Source: Auanema rhodensis (taxonomy: Eukaryota > Nematoda > Chromadorea > Rhabditida > Rhabditidae). Taken from it: a stretch of 64,000 bases of DNA. The position numbers were made by a program, and so were the translations under genes. The DNA lies in NCBI GenBank assembly GCA_964057225.1, contig CAXKVF010000079.1, positions 372,001 through 436,000 of the forward strand, written 5' to 3'. Every line of letters begins with the position of its first letter. Positions within the stretch are counted from its first letter, which is position 1. Below are positions 40,864 to 55,300 of the stretch, piece by piece. The notes beneath the pieces are model-generated. The model searched no databases, was not told the DNA's origin, and saw nothing but the letters and a program-made list of their open reading frames with translations.

Positions 40864-43388
40864 CTTCACGTGAAAGATAAAGAGATGCGGTTTTCAAAAT
40901 TAGATTCCCCATGTCCATATTAGTCTAAAAACAAATTTTTATTGATATTGGTTCATGGTAACCATGACTTTGAAATTTACGTGAACTTCAATTTATGCTA
41001 ATTAAATGTACACGTGATGTGCACTTGGTATGTAACTCGCTTCACGTGAAAGATATAGAGATGCGGTTTTCAAAATTAGATTCCCCATGTCCATATTAGT
41101 CTAAAAACAAATTTTTATTGATATTGGTTCATGGTAACCATGACTTTGAAATTTACGTGAACTTTAATTTATGCTAATTAAATGTACACGTGATGTGCAC
41201 TTGGTATGTAACTCGCTTCACGTGAAAGATAAAGAGATGCGGTTTTCAAAATTAGATTCCCCATGTCCATATTAGTCTAAAAACAAATTTTTATTGATAT
41301 TGGTTCATGGTAACCATGACTTTGAAATTTACGTGAACTTTAATTTATGCTAATTAAATGTACACGTGATGTGCACTTCGTATGTAACTCGCTTCACGTG
41401 AAAGATAAAGAGATGCGGTTTTCAAAATTAGAATCCCCATGTCCATATTAGTCTAAAAACAAATTTTTATTGATATTAATTCATGATAACCATGATTTTG
41501 AAATTTACGTGAACTTTAATTTATGCTAATTAAATGTACACGTGATGTGCACTTGGTATGTAACTCGCTTCACGTGAAAGATAAAGAGATGCGGTTTTCA
41601 AAATTAGATTCCCCATGTCCATATTAGTCTAAAAACAAATTTTTATTGATATTGGTTCATGGTAACCATGACTTTGAAATTTACGTGAACTTTAATTTAT
41701 GCTAATTAAATGTACACGTGATGTGCACTTGGTATGTAACTCGCTTCACGTGAAAGATAAAGAGATGCGGTTTTCAAAATTAGAATCCCCATGTCCATAT
41801 TAGTCTAAAAACAAATTTTTATTGATATTAATTCATGATAACCATGATTTTGAAATTTACGTGAACTTTAATTTATGCTAATTAAATGTACACGTGATGT
41901 GCACTTGGTATGTAACTCGCTTCACGTGAAAGATAAAGAGATGCGGTTTTCAAAATTAGATTCCCCATGTCCATATTAGTCCAAAAACAAATTGTTATTG
42001 ATATTGGTTCATGGTAACCATGTCTTTGAAAATTACGTGAACTTTAATTTATGCTAATTAAATGTACACGTGATGTGCACTTGGTATGTAACTCGCTTCA
42101 CGTGAAAGATAAAGAGATGCGGTTTTCAAAATTAGATTCCCCATGTCCATATTAGTCTAAAAACAAATGTTTATTGATATTGGTTCATGGTAACCATGAC
42201 TTTGAAATTTACGTGAACTTTAATTTATGCTAATTAAATGTACACGTGATGTGCACTTGGTATGTAACTCACTTCACGTGAAAGATAAAGAGATGCGGTT
42301 TTCAAAATTAGATTCCCCATGTCCATATTAGTCTAAAAACAAATTTTTATTGATATTGGTTCATGGTAACCATGACTTTGAAATTTACGTGAACTTCAAT
42401 TTATGCTAATTAAATGTACACGTGATGTGCACTTGGTATGTAACTCGCTTCACGTGAAAGATATAGAGATGCGGTTTTCAAAATTAGATTCCCCATGTCC
42501 ATATTAGTCTAAAAACAAATTTTTATTGATATTGGTTCATGGTAACCATGACTTTGAAATTTACGTGAACTTTAATTTATGCTAATTAAATGTACACGTG
42601 ATGTGCACTTGGTATGTAACTCGCTTCACGTGAAAGATAAAGAGATGCGGTTTTCAAAATTAGATTCCCCATGTCCATATTAGTCTAAAAACAAATTTTT
42701 ATTGATATTGGTTCATGGTAACCATGACTTTGAAATTTACGTGAACTTTAATTTATGCTAATTAAATGTACACGTGATGTGCACTTCGTATGTAACTCGC
42801 TTCACGTGAAAGATAAAGAGATGCGGTTTTCAAAATTAGAATCCCCATGTCCATATTAGTCTAAAAACAAATTTTTATTGATATTAATTCATGATAACCA
42901 TGATTTTGAAATTTACGTGAACTTTAATTTATGCTAATTAAATGTACACGTGATGTGCACTTGGTATGTAACTCGCTTCACGTGAAAGATAAAGAGATGC
43001 GGTTTTCAAAATTAGATTCCCCATGTCCATATTAGTCTAAAAACAAATTTTTATTGATATTGGTTCATGGTAACCATGACTTTGAAATTTACGTGAACTT
43101 TAATTTATGCTAATTAAATGTACACGTGATGTGCACTTGGTATGTAACTCGCTTCACGTGAAAGATAAAGAGATGCGGTTTTCAAAATTAGAATCCCCAT
43201 GTCCATATTAGTCTAAAAACAAATTTTTATTGATATTAATTCATGATAACCATGATTTTGAAATTTACGTGAACTTTAATTTATGCTAATTAAATGTACA
43301 CGTGATGTGCACTTGGTATGTAACTCGCTTCACGTGAAAGATAAAGAGATGCGGTTTTCAAAATTAGATTCCCCATGTCCATATTAGT
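40864..43388. repeat. 8-monomer (1408 bp) duplication with AATTCATGATAACC variants
   Basis: 40864-41980 matches 42272-43388 at 1408 bp. Shared markers are AACTTCAATTT with GATATAGAG (40983, 42391), CACTTCGTATG (41377, 42785) and two copies of a strongly diverged haplotype: AGAATCCCC followed by GATATTAATTCATGATAACC and CATGATTTTG (41472, 41824, 42880, 43232). In that haplotype the central palindrome is broken by G to A. The stretch 41981-42271 between the matched runs holds a GTCCAAAAAC / TTGTTATT / GTCTTTGAAAATT monomer that becomes common downstream. Confidence 0.85.
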
Positions 43389-45452
43389 CTAAAAACAAAT
43401 TTTTATTGATATTGGTGCATGGTAACCATGACTTTGAAATTTACGTGAACTTTAATTTATGCTAATTAAATGTACACGTGATGTGCACTTGGTATGTAAC
43501 TCGCTTCACGTGAAAGATAAAGAGATGCGGTTTTCAAAATTAGATTCCCCATGTCCATATTAGTCTAAAAACAAATTTTTATTCATATTGGTTCATGGTA
43601 ACCATGACTTTGAAATTTACGTGAACTTTAATTTATGCTAATTAAATGTACACGTGATGTGCACTTGGTATGTAACTCGCTTCACGTGAAAGATAAAGAG
43701 ATGCGGTTTTCAAAATTAGATTCCCCATGTCCATATTAGTCTAAAAACAAATTTTTATTGATATTGGTGCATGGTAACCATGACTTTGAAATTTACGTGA
43801 ACTTTAATTTATGCTGATTAAATGTACACGTGATGTGCACTTGGTATGTAACTCGCTTCACGTGAAAGATAAAGAGATGCGGTTTTCAAAATTAGAATCC
43901 CCATGTCCATATTAGTCTAAAAACAAATTTTTATTGATATTAATTCATGGTAACCATGATTTTGAAATTTACGTGAACTTTAATTTATGCTAATTAAATG
44001 TACACGTGATGTGCACTTGGTATGTAACTCGCTTCACGTGAAAGATAAAGAGATGCAGTTTTCAAAATTAGATTCCCCATGTCCATATTAGTCCAAAAAC
44101 AAATTGTTATTGATATTGGTTCATGGTAACCATGTCTTTGAAAATTACGTGAACTTTAATTTATGCTAATTAAATGTACACGTGATGTGCACTTGGTATG
44201 TAACTCGCTTCACGTGAAAGATAAAGAGATGCGGTTTTCAAAATTAGATTCCCCATGTCCATATTAGTCTAAAAACAAATGTTTATTGATATTGGTGTAT
44301 GGTAACCATGACTTTGAAATTTACGTGAACTTTAATTTATGCTAATTAAATGTACACGTGATGTGCACTTGGTATGTAACTCGCTTCACGTGAAAGATAA
44401 AGAGATGCGGTTTTCAAAATTAGATTCCCCATGTCCATATTAGTCTAAAAACAAATTTTTATTGATATTGGTGCATGGTAACCATGACTTTGAAATTTAC
44501 GTGAACTTTAATTTATGCTAATTAAATGTACACGTGATGTGCACTTGGTATGTAACTCGCTTCACATGAAAGAAAAAGAGATGCGGTTTTCAAAATTAGA
44601 TTCCCCATGTCCATATTAGTCCAAAAACAAATTGTTATTGATATTGGTTCATGGTAACCATGTCTTTGAAAATTACGTGAACTTTAATTTATGCTAATTA
44701 AATGTACACGTGATGTGCACTTGGTATGTAACTCGCTTCACGTGAAAGATAAAGAGATGCGGTTTTCAAAATTAGATTCCTCATGTCCATATTAGTCTAA
44801 AAACAAATTTTTATTGATATTGGTTCATGGTAACCATGACTTTGAAATTTACGTGAACTTTAATTTATGCTAATTAAATGTACACGTGATGTGCACTTGG
44901 TATGTAACTCGCTTCACGTGAAAGATAAAGAGATGCGGTTTTCAAAATTAGATTCCCCATGTCCATATTAGTCTAAAAACAAATTTTTATTGATATTGGT
45001 GCATGGTAACCATGACTTTGAAATTTACGTGAACTTTAATTTATGCTGATTAAATGTACACGTGATGTGCACTTGGTATGTAACTCGCTTCACGTGAAAG
45101 ATAAAGAGATGCGGTTTTCAAAATTAGATTCCCCATGTCCATATTAGTCCAAAAACAAATTGTTATTGATATTGGTTCATGGTAACCATGTCTTTGAAAA
45201 TTACGTGAACTTTAATTTATGCTAATTAAATGTACACGTGATGTGCACTTGGTATGTAACTCGCTTCACGTGAAAGATAAAGAGATGCGGTTTTCAAAAT
45301 TAGATTCCCCATGTCCATATTAGTCTAAAAACAAATTTTTATTGATATTGGTGCATGGTAACCATGACTTTGAAATTTACGTGAACTTTAATTTATGCTG
45401 ATTAAATGTACACGTGATGTGCACTTGGTATGTAACTCGCTTCACGTGAAAG
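43389..45452. repeat. Satellite block dominated by CCAAAAAC/TTGTTATT haplotype, 2-monomer repeat
   Basis: About 12 monomers. A four-site haplotype (C13, G25, T54, A63) recurs on single monomers near 44.08, 44.61, 45.14 and 45.49 kb, alternating with monomers carrying G at position 40 and TGCTGATT. From about 44.95 to 45.65 kb this makes a 352-bp dimer repeat (TGCTGATT at 45046 and 45398). CACATGAAAGAAAAAG first appears near 44563. A later AATTCATGG form of the diverged haplotype (43940) has regained an intact palindrome. No gene was seen. Confidence 0.8.
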
Positions 45453-47085
45453 ATAAAGAGATGCGGTTTTCAAAATTAGATTCCCCATGTCCATATTAGT
45501 CCAAAAACAAATTGTTATTGATATTGGTTCATGGTAACCATGTCTTTGAAAATTACGTGAACTTTAATTTATGCTAATTAAATGTACACGTGATGTGCAC
45601 TTGGTATGTAACTCGCTTCACGTGAAAGATAAAGAGATGCGGTTTCCAAAATTAGATTCCCCATGTCCATATTAGTCTAAAAACAAATTTTTATTGATAT
45701 TGGTGCATGGTAACCATGACTTTGAAATTTACGTGAACTTTAATTTATGCTAATTAAATGTACACGTGATGTGCACTTGGTATGTAACTCGCTTCACGTG
45801 AAAGATAAAGAGATGCGGTTTTCAAAATTAGATTCCCCATGTCCATATTAGTCTAAAAACAAATTTTTATTGATATTGGTTCATGGTAACCATGACTTTG
45901 AAATTTACGTGAACTTTAATTTATGCTAATTAAATGTACACGTGATGTGCACTTGGTATGTAACTCGCTTCACGTGAAAGATAAAGAGATGCGGTTTTCA
46001 AAATTAGATTCCCCATGTCCATATTAGTCTAAAAACAAATTTTTATTGATATTGGTTCATGGTAACCATGACTTTGAAATTTACGTGAACTTTAATTTAT
46101 GCTAATTAAATGTACACGTGATGTGCACTTGGTATGTAACTCGCTTCACGTGAAAGATAAAGAGATGCGGTTTTCAAAATTAGATTCCCCATGTCCATAT
46201 TAGTCTAAAAACAAATTTTTATTGATATTGGTGCATGGTAACCATGACTTTGAAATTTACGTGAACTTTAATTTATGCTAATTCAATGTACACGTGATGT
46301 GCACTTGGTATGTAACTCGCTTCACGTGAAAGATAAAGAGATGCGGTTTTCAAAATTAGATTCCCCATGTCCATATTAGTCTAAAAACAAATTTTTATTG
46401 ATATTGGTTCATGGTAACCATGACTTTGAAATTTACGTGAACTTTAATTTATGCTAATTAAATGTACACGTGATGTGCACTTGGTATGTAACTCGCTTCA
46501 CGTGAAAGATAAAGAGATGCGGTTTTCAAAATTAGATTCCCCATGTCCATATTAGTCTAAAAACAAATTTTTATTGATATTGGTTCATGGTAACCATGAC
46601 TTTGAAATTTACGTGAACTTTAATTTATGCTAATTAAATGTACACGTGATGTGCACTTGGTATGTAACTCGCTTCACGTGAAAAATAAAGAGATGCGGTT
46701 TTCAAAATTAGATTCCCCATGTCTATATTAGTCTAAAAACAAATTTTTATCGATATTGGTGCATGGTAACCATGACTTTGAAATTTACGTGAACTTCAAT
46801 TTATGCTAATTAAATGTACACGTGATGTGCACTTGGTATGTAACTCGCTTCACGTTAAAGATAAAGAGATGCAGTTTTCAAAATTAGATTCCCCATGTCC
46901 ATATTAGTCTAAAAACAAATTTTTATTGATATTGGTTCATGGTAACCACGACTTTGAAATTTACGTGAACTTTAATTTATGCTAATTAAATGTACACGTG
47001 ATGTGCACTTGGTATGTAACTCGCTTCACGTGAAAGATAAAGAGATGCGGTTTTCAAAATTAGATTCCCCATGTCCATATTAGTC
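45453..47085. repeat. 30-monomer-offset duplication, left copy
   Basis: About 1.63 kb that appears identical to 50733-52365 at an offset of 5280 bp. Rare shared changes are ATTCAATGTAC (46283, 51563), AAAAATAAAGAG, GTCTATATT (46719, 51999), TTATCGATATT (46748, 52028), CACGTTAAAG (46851, 52131), GATGCAG and ACCACGAC (46946, 52226). I found no difference between the copies by eye, which suggests a very recent long-range copy, a gene-conversion tract or an assembly artefact. Confidence 0.87.
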
Positions 47086-50000
47086 CAAAAACAAATTGTT
47101 ATTGATATTGGTTCATGGTAACCATGACTTTGAAATTTACGTGAACTTTAATTTATGCTAATTAAATGTACACGTGATGTGCACTTGGTATGTAACTCGC
47201 TTCACGTGAAAGATAAAGAGATGCGGTTTTCAAAATTAGAATCCCCATGTCCATATTAGTCTAAAAACAAATTTTTATTGATATTAATTCATGGTAACCA
47301 TGATTTTGAAATTTACGTGAACTTTAATTTATGCTAATTAAATGTACACGTGATGTGCACTTGGTATGTAACTCGCTTCACGTGAAAGATAAAGAGATGC
47401 GGTTTTCAAAATTAGATTCCCCATGTCCATATTAGTCCAAAAACAAATTGTTATTGATATTGGTTCATGGTAACCATGTCTTTGAAAATTACGTGAACTT
47501 TAATTTATGCTAATTAAATGTACACGTGATGTGCACTTGGTATGTAACTCGCTTCACGTGAAAGATAAAGAGATGCGGTTTTCAAAATTAGATTCCCCAT
47601 GTCCATATTAGTCTAAAAACAAATGTTTATTGATATTGGTGCATGGTAACCATGACTTTGAAATTTACGTGAACTTTAATTTATGCTAATTAAATGTACA
47701 CGTGATGTGCACTTGGTATGTAACTCGCTTCACGTGAAAGATAAAGAGATGCGGTTTTCAACATTAGATTCCCCATGTCCATATTAGTCTAAAAACAAAT
47801 TTTTATTGATATTGGTTCATGGTAACCATGACTTTGAAATTTACGTGAACTTTAATTTATGCTAATTAAATGTACACGTGATGTGCACTTGGTATGTAAC
47901 TCGCTTCACGTGAAAGATAAAGAGATGCGGTTTCCAAAATTAGATTCCCCATGTCCATATTAGTCTAAAAACAAATTTTTATTGATATTGGTTCATGGTA
48001 ACCATGACTTTGAAATTTACGTGAACTTTAATTTATGCTAATTAAATGTACACGTGATGTGCACTTGGTATGTAACTCGCTTCACGTGAAAGATAAAGAG
48101 ATGCGGTTTCCAAAATTAGATTCCCCATGTCCATATTAGTCTAAAAACAAATTTTTATTGATATTGGTGCATGGTAACCATGACTTTGAAATTTACGTGA
48201 ACTTTAATTTATGCTAATTCAATGTACACGTGATGTGCACTTGGTATGTAACTCGCTTCACGTGAAAGAAAAAGAGATGCGGTTTTCAAAATTAGATTCA
48301 TCATGTCCATATTAGTCGAAAAACAAATTTTTATTGATATTGGTTCATGGTAACCATGACTTTGAAATTTACGTGAACTTTAATTTATGCTAATTAAATG
48401 TACACGTGATGTGCACTTGGTATGTAACTCGCTTCACGTGAAAGATAAAGAGATGCGGTTTTCAAAATTAGATTCCCCATGTCCATATTATTCTAAAAAC
48501 AAATTTTTATTGATATTGGTTCATGGTAACCATGACTTTGAAATTTACGTGAACTTTAATTTATGCTAATTAAATGTACACGTGATGTGCACTTGGTATG
48601 TAACTCGCTTCACGTGAAAGATAAAGAGATGCGGTTTTCAAAATTAGATTCCCCATGTCCATATTAGTCTAAAAACAAATTTTTATTCATATTGGTTCAT
48701 GGTAACCATGACTTTGAAATTTACGTGAATTTTAATTTATGCTAATTAAATGTACACGTGATGTGCACTTGGTATGTAACTCGCTTCACGTGAAAGATAA
48801 AGAGATGCGGTTTCCAAAATTAGATTCCCCATGTCCATATTAGTCTAAAAACAAATTTTTATTGATATTGGTGCATGGTAACCATGACTTTGAAATTTAC
48901 GTGAACTTTAATTTATGCTAATTAAATGTACACGTGATGTGCACTTGGTATGTAACTCGCTTCACGTGAAAGATAAAGAGATGCGGTTTTCAAAATTAGA
49001 ATCCCCATGTCCATATTAGTCTAAAAACAAATTTTTATTGATATTAATTCATGGTAACCATGATTTTGAAATTTACGTGAACTTTAATTTATGCTAATTA
49101 AATGTACACGTGATGTGCACTTGGTATGTAACTCGCTTCACGTGAAAGATAAAGAGATGCGGTTTTCAAAATTAGATTCCCCATGTCCATATTAGTCCAA
49201 AAACAAATTGTTATTGATATTGGTTCATGGTAACCATGTCTTTGAAAATTACGTGAACTTTAATTTATGCTAATTAAATGTACACGTGATGTGCACTTGG
49301 TATGTAACTCGCTTCACGTGAAAGATAAAGAGATGCGGTTTTCAAAATTAGATTCCCCATGTCCATATTAGTCTAAAAACAAATGTTTATTGATATTGGT
49401 GTATGGTAACCATGACTTTGAAATTTACGTGAACTTTAATTTATGCTAATTAAATGTACACGTGATGTGCACTTGGTATGTAACTCGCTTCACGTGAAAG
49501 ATAAAGAGATGCGGTTTCCAAAATTAGATTCCCCATGTCCATATTAGTCTAAAAACAAATTTTTATTGATATTGGTGCATGGTAACCATGACTTTGAAAT
49601 TTACGTGAACTTTAATTTATGCTAATTCAATGTACACGTGATGTGCACTTGGTATGTAACTCGCTTCACATGAAAGAAAAAGAGATGCGGTTTTCAAAAT
49701 TAGATTCCCCATGTCCATATTAGTCCAAAAACAAATTGTTATTGATATTGGTTCATGGTAACCATGTCTTTGAAAATTACGTGAACTTTAATTTATGCTA
49801 ATTAAATGTACACGTGATGTGCACTTGGTATGTAACTCGCTTCACGTGAAAGATAAAGAGATGCGGTTTTCAAAATTAGATTCCTCATGTCCATATTAGT
49901 CTAAAAACAAATTTTTATTGATATTGGTTCATGGTAACCATGACTTTGAAATTTACGTGAACTTTAATTTATGCTAATTAAATGTACACGTGATGTGCAC

Positions 50001-50732
50001 TTGGTATGTAACTCGCTTCACGTGAAAGATAAAGAGATGCGGTTTCCAAAATTAGATTCCCCATGTCCATATTAGTCTAAAAACAAATTTTTATTGATAT
50101 TGGTGCATGGTAACCATGACTTTGAAATTTACGTGAACTTTAATTTATGCTAATTAAATGTACACGTGATGTGCACTTGGTATGTAACTCGCTTCACGTG
50201 AAAGATAAAGAGATGCGGTTTTCAAAATTAGATTCCCCATGTCCATATTAGTCCAAAAACAAATTGTTATTGATATTGGTTCATGGTAACCATGTCTTTG
50301 AAAATTACGTGAACTTTAATTTATGCTAATTAAATGTACACGTGATGTGCACTTGGTATGTAACTCGCTTCACGTGAAAGATAAAGAGATGCGGTTTTCA
50401 AAATTAGATTCCCCATGTCCATATTAGTCTACAAACAAATTTTTATTGATATTGGTGCATGGTAACCATGACTTTGAAATTTACGTGAACTTTAATTTAT
50501 GCTAATTAAATGTACACGTGATGTGCACTTGGTATGTAACTCGCTTCACGTGAAAGATAAAGAGATGCGGTTTCCAAAATTAGATTCCCCATGTCCATAT
50601 TAGTCTAAAAACAAATTTTTATTGATATTGGTGCATGGTAACCATGACTTTGAAATTTACGTGAACTTTAATTTATGCTAATTCAATGTACACGTGATGT
50701 GCACTTGGTATGTAACTCGCTTCACATGAAAG
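47086..50732. repeat. Left copy of the long-range mosaic duplication
   Basis: About 21 monomers copied piecewise at 53.2-57.8 kb. About 47.04-47.79 kb matches 53.20-53.95 kb at 6160 bp (35 monomers). 47.9-48.68 kb matches at 6336 bp (36 monomers). 48.57-50.9 kb matches 55.43-57.79 kb at 6864 bp (39 monomers). The step from 36 to 39 monomers reflects the extra 3-monomer duplication at 54.4-55.5 kb. Included markers are GATTCATCATG with AGTCGAAAAAC (48301), ATTATTCTAAAAAC (near 48487), TTATTCATATTGG (48685) and CACATGAAAGAAAAAG (49667, 50723). A 60-codon open stretch at 48387-48569 is incidental. Confidence 0.84.
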
Positions 50733-52365
50733 AAAAAGAGATGCGGTTTTCAAAATTAGATTCCCCATGTCCATATTAGTCCAAAAACAAATTGTTATTG
50801 ATATTGGTTCATGGTAACCATGTCTTTGAAAATTACGTGAACTTTAATTTATGCTAATTAAATGTACACGTGATGTGCACTTGGTATGTAACTCGCTTCA
50901 CGTGAAAGATAAAGAGATGCGGTTTCCAAAATTAGATTCCCCATGTCCATATTAGTCTAAAAACAAATTTTTATTGATATTGGTGCATGGTAACCATGAC
51001 TTTGAAATTTACGTGAACTTTAATTTATGCTAATTAAATGTACACGTGATGTGCACTTGGTATGTAACTCGCTTCACGTGAAAGATAAAGAGATGCGGTT
51101 TTCAAAATTAGATTCCCCATGTCCATATTAGTCTAAAAACAAATTTTTATTGATATTGGTTCATGGTAACCATGACTTTGAAATTTACGTGAACTTTAAT
51201 TTATGCTAATTAAATGTACACGTGATGTGCACTTGGTATGTAACTCGCTTCACGTGAAAGATAAAGAGATGCGGTTTTCAAAATTAGATTCCCCATGTCC
51301 ATATTAGTCTAAAAACAAATTTTTATTGATATTGGTTCATGGTAACCATGACTTTGAAATTTACGTGAACTTTAATTTATGCTAATTAAATGTACACGTG
51401 ATGTGCACTTGGTATGTAACTCGCTTCACGTGAAAGATAAAGAGATGCGGTTTTCAAAATTAGATTCCCCATGTCCATATTAGTCTAAAAACAAATTTTT
51501 ATTGATATTGGTGCATGGTAACCATGACTTTGAAATTTACGTGAACTTTAATTTATGCTAATTCAATGTACACGTGATGTGCACTTGGTATGTAACTCGC
51601 TTCACGTGAAAGATAAAGAGATGCGGTTTTCAAAATTAGATTCCCCATGTCCATATTAGTCTAAAAACAAATTTTTATTGATATTGGTTCATGGTAACCA
51701 TGACTTTGAAATTTACGTGAACTTTAATTTATGCTAATTAAATGTACACGTGATGTGCACTTGGTATGTAACTCGCTTCACGTGAAAGATAAAGAGATGC
51801 GGTTTTCAAAATTAGATTCCCCATGTCCATATTAGTCTAAAAACAAATTTTTATTGATATTGGTTCATGGTAACCATGACTTTGAAATTTACGTGAACTT
51901 TAATTTATGCTAATTAAATGTACACGTGATGTGCACTTGGTATGTAACTCGCTTCACGTGAAAAATAAAGAGATGCGGTTTTCAAAATTAGATTCCCCAT
52001 GTCTATATTAGTCTAAAAACAAATTTTTATCGATATTGGTGCATGGTAACCATGACTTTGAAATTTACGTGAACTTCAATTTATGCTAATTAAATGTACA
52101 CGTGATGTGCACTTGGTATGTAACTCGCTTCACGTTAAAGATAAAGAGATGCAGTTTTCAAAATTAGATTCCCCATGTCCATATTAGTCTAAAAACAAAT
52201 TTTTATTGATATTGGTTCATGGTAACCACGACTTTGAAATTTACGTGAACTTTAATTTATGCTAATTAAATGTACACGTGATGTGCACTTGGTATGTAAC
52301 TCGCTTCACGTGAAAGATAAAGAGATGCGGTTTTCAAAATTAGATTCCCCATGTCCATATTAGTC
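50733..52365. repeat. 30-monomer-offset duplication, right copy
   Basis: Counterpart of 45453-47085, with every rare marker in the same order. Its left edge abuts the end of the segment that matches 57.79 kb, and its right edge is fixed by GTCGAAAAAC at 52366 where the left copy has GTCCAAAAAC. The breakpoint shared by two different duplications near 50.73-50.93 kb suggests that successive exchanges used the same neighbourhood. Confidence 0.86.
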
Positions 52366-55300
52366 GAAAAACAAATTTTTATTGATATTGGTTCATGGTA
52401 ACCATGATTTTGAAATTTACGTGAACTTTAATTTATGCTAATTAAATGTACACGTGATGTGCACTTGGTATGTAACTCGCTTCACGTGAAAGATAAAGAG
52501 ATGCGGTTTTCAAAATTAGATTCCCCATGTCCATATTAGTCTAAAAACAAATTTTTATTGATATTGGTTCATGATAACCATGACTTTGAAATTTACGTGA
52601 ACTTTAATTTATGCTAATTAAATGTACACGTGATGTGCACTTGGTATGTAACTCGCTTCACGTGAAAGATAAAGAGATGCGGTTTTCAAAATTAGATTCC
52701 CCATGTCCATATTAGTCTAAAAACAAATTTTTATTGATATTGGTTCATGGTAACCATGACTTTGAAATTTACGTGAACTTTAATTTATGCTAATTAAATG
52801 TACACGTGATGTGCACTTGGTATGTAACTCGCTTCATGTGAAAGATAAAGAGATGCGGTTTCCAAAATTAGATTCCCCATGTCCATATTAGTCTAAAAAC
52901 AAATTTTTATTGATATTGGTGCATGGTAACCATGACTTTGAAATTTACGTGAACTTTAATTTATGCTAATTCAATGTACACGTGATGTGCACTTGGTATG
53001 TAACTCGCTTCACGTGAAAGAAAAAGAGATGCGGTTTTCAAAATTAGATTCCCCATGTCCATATTAGTCGAAAAACAAATTTTTATTGATATTGGTTCAT
53101 GGTAACCATGACTTTGAAATTTACGTGAACTTTAATTTATGCTAATTAAATGTACACGTGATGTGCACTTGGTATGTAACTCGCTTCACGTGAAAGATAA
53201 AGAGATGCGGTTTTCAAAATTAGATTCCCCATGTCCATATTAGTCCAAAAACAAATTGTTATTGATATTGGTTCATGGTAACCATGACTTTGAAATTTAC
53301 GTGAACTTTAATTTATGCTAATTAAATGTACACGTGATGTGCACTTGGTATGTAACTCGCTTCACGTGAAAGATAAAGAGATGCGGTTTTCAAAATTAGA
53401 ATCCCCATGTCCATATTAGTCTAAAAACAAATTTTTATTGATATTAATTCATGGTAACCATGATTTTGAAATTTACGTGAACTTTAATTTATGCTAATTA
53501 AATGTACACGTGATGTGCACTTGGTATGTAACTCGCTTCACGTGAAAGATAAAGAGATGCGGTTTTCAAAATTAGATTCCCCATGTCCATATTAGTCCAA
53601 AAACAAATTGTTATTGATATTGGTTCATGGTAACCATGTCTTTGAAAATTACGTGAACTTTAATTTATGCTAATTAAATGTACACGTGATGTGCACTTGG
53701 TATGTAACTCGCTTCACGTGAAAGATAAAGAGATGCGGTTTTCAAAATTAGATTCCCCATGTCCATATTAGTCTAAAAACAAATGTTTATTGATATTGGT
53801 GCATGGTAACCATGACTTTGAAATTTACGTGAACTTTAATTTATGCTAATTAAATGTACACGTGATGTGCACTTGGTATGTAACTCGCTTCACGTGAAAG
53901 ATAAAGAGATGCGGTTTTCAACATTAGATTCCCCATGTCCATATTAGTCCAAAAACAAATTGTTATTGATATTGGTTCATGGTAACCATGTCTTTGAAAA
54001 TTACGTGAACTTTAATTTATGCTAATTAAATGTACACGTGATGTGCACTTGGTATGTAACTCGCTTCACGTGAAAGATAAAGAGATGCGGTTTTCAAAAT
54101 TAGATTCCCCATGTCCATATTAGTCTAAAAACAAATGTTTATTGATATTGGTGTATGGTAACCATGACTTTGAAATTTACGTGAACTTTAATTTATGCTA
54201 ATTAAATGTACACGTGATGTGCACTTGGTATGTAACTCGCTTCACGTGAAAGATAAAGAGATGCGGTTTCCAAAATTAGATTCCCCATGTCCATATTAGT
54301 CTAAAAACAAATTTTTATTGATATTGGTTCATGGTAACCATGACTTTGAAATTTACGTGAACTTTAATTTATGCTAATTAAATGTACACGTGATGTGCAC
54401 TTGGTATGTAACTCGCTTCACGTGAAAGATAAAGAGATGCGGTTTCCAAAATTAGATTCCCCATGTCCATATTAGTCTAAAAACAAATTTTTATTGATAT
54501 TGGTGCATGGTAACCATGACTTTGAAATTTACGTGAACTTTAATTTATGCTAATTCAATGTACACGTGATGTGCACTTGGTATGTAACTCGCTTCACGTG
54601 AAAGAAAAAGAGATGCGGTTTTCAAAATTAGATTCATCATGTCCATATTAGTCGAAAAACAAATTTTTATTGATATTGGTTCATGGTAACCATGACTTTG
54701 AAATTTACGTGAACTTTAATTTATGCTAATTAAATGTACACGTGATGTGCACTTGGTATGTAACTCGCTTCACGTGAAAGATAAAGAGATGCGGTTTTCA
54801 AAATTAGATTCCCCATGTCCATATTATTCTAAAAACAAATTTTTATTGATATTGGTTCATGGTAACCATGACTTTGAAATTTACGTGAACTTTAATTTAT
54901 GCTAATTAAATGTACACGTGATGTGCACTTGGTATGTAACTCGCTTCACGTGAAAGATAAAGAGATGCGGTTTTCAAAATTAGATTCCCCATGTCCATAT
55001 TAGTCTAAAAACAAATTTTTATTGATATTGGTGCATGGTAACCATGACTTTGAAATTTACGTGAACTTTAATTTATGCTAATTCAATGTACACGTGATGT
55101 GCACTTGGTATGTAACTCGCTTCACGTGAAAGAAAAAGAGATGCGGTTTTCAAAATTAGATTCATCATGTCCATATTAGTCGAAAAACAAATTTTTATTG
55201 ATATTGGTTCATGGTAACCATGACTTTGAAATTTACGTGAACTTTAATTTATGCTAATTAAATGTACACGTGATGTGCACTTGGTATGTAACTCGCTTCA

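Noticed and set aside
48387-48569. 60-residue open reading frame starting MLIKCTRDV
   Set aside because: It is satellite sequence opened by one G-to-T change (ATTAGTC to ATTATTC), spans the monomer boundary, and has no ribosome-binding or coding signature. Rejected as a gene.
54723-54905. Second identical 60-residue open frame
   Set aside because: Exact copy of the 48387 frame by a 36-monomer duplication; identity reflects DNA duplication, not protein conservation.
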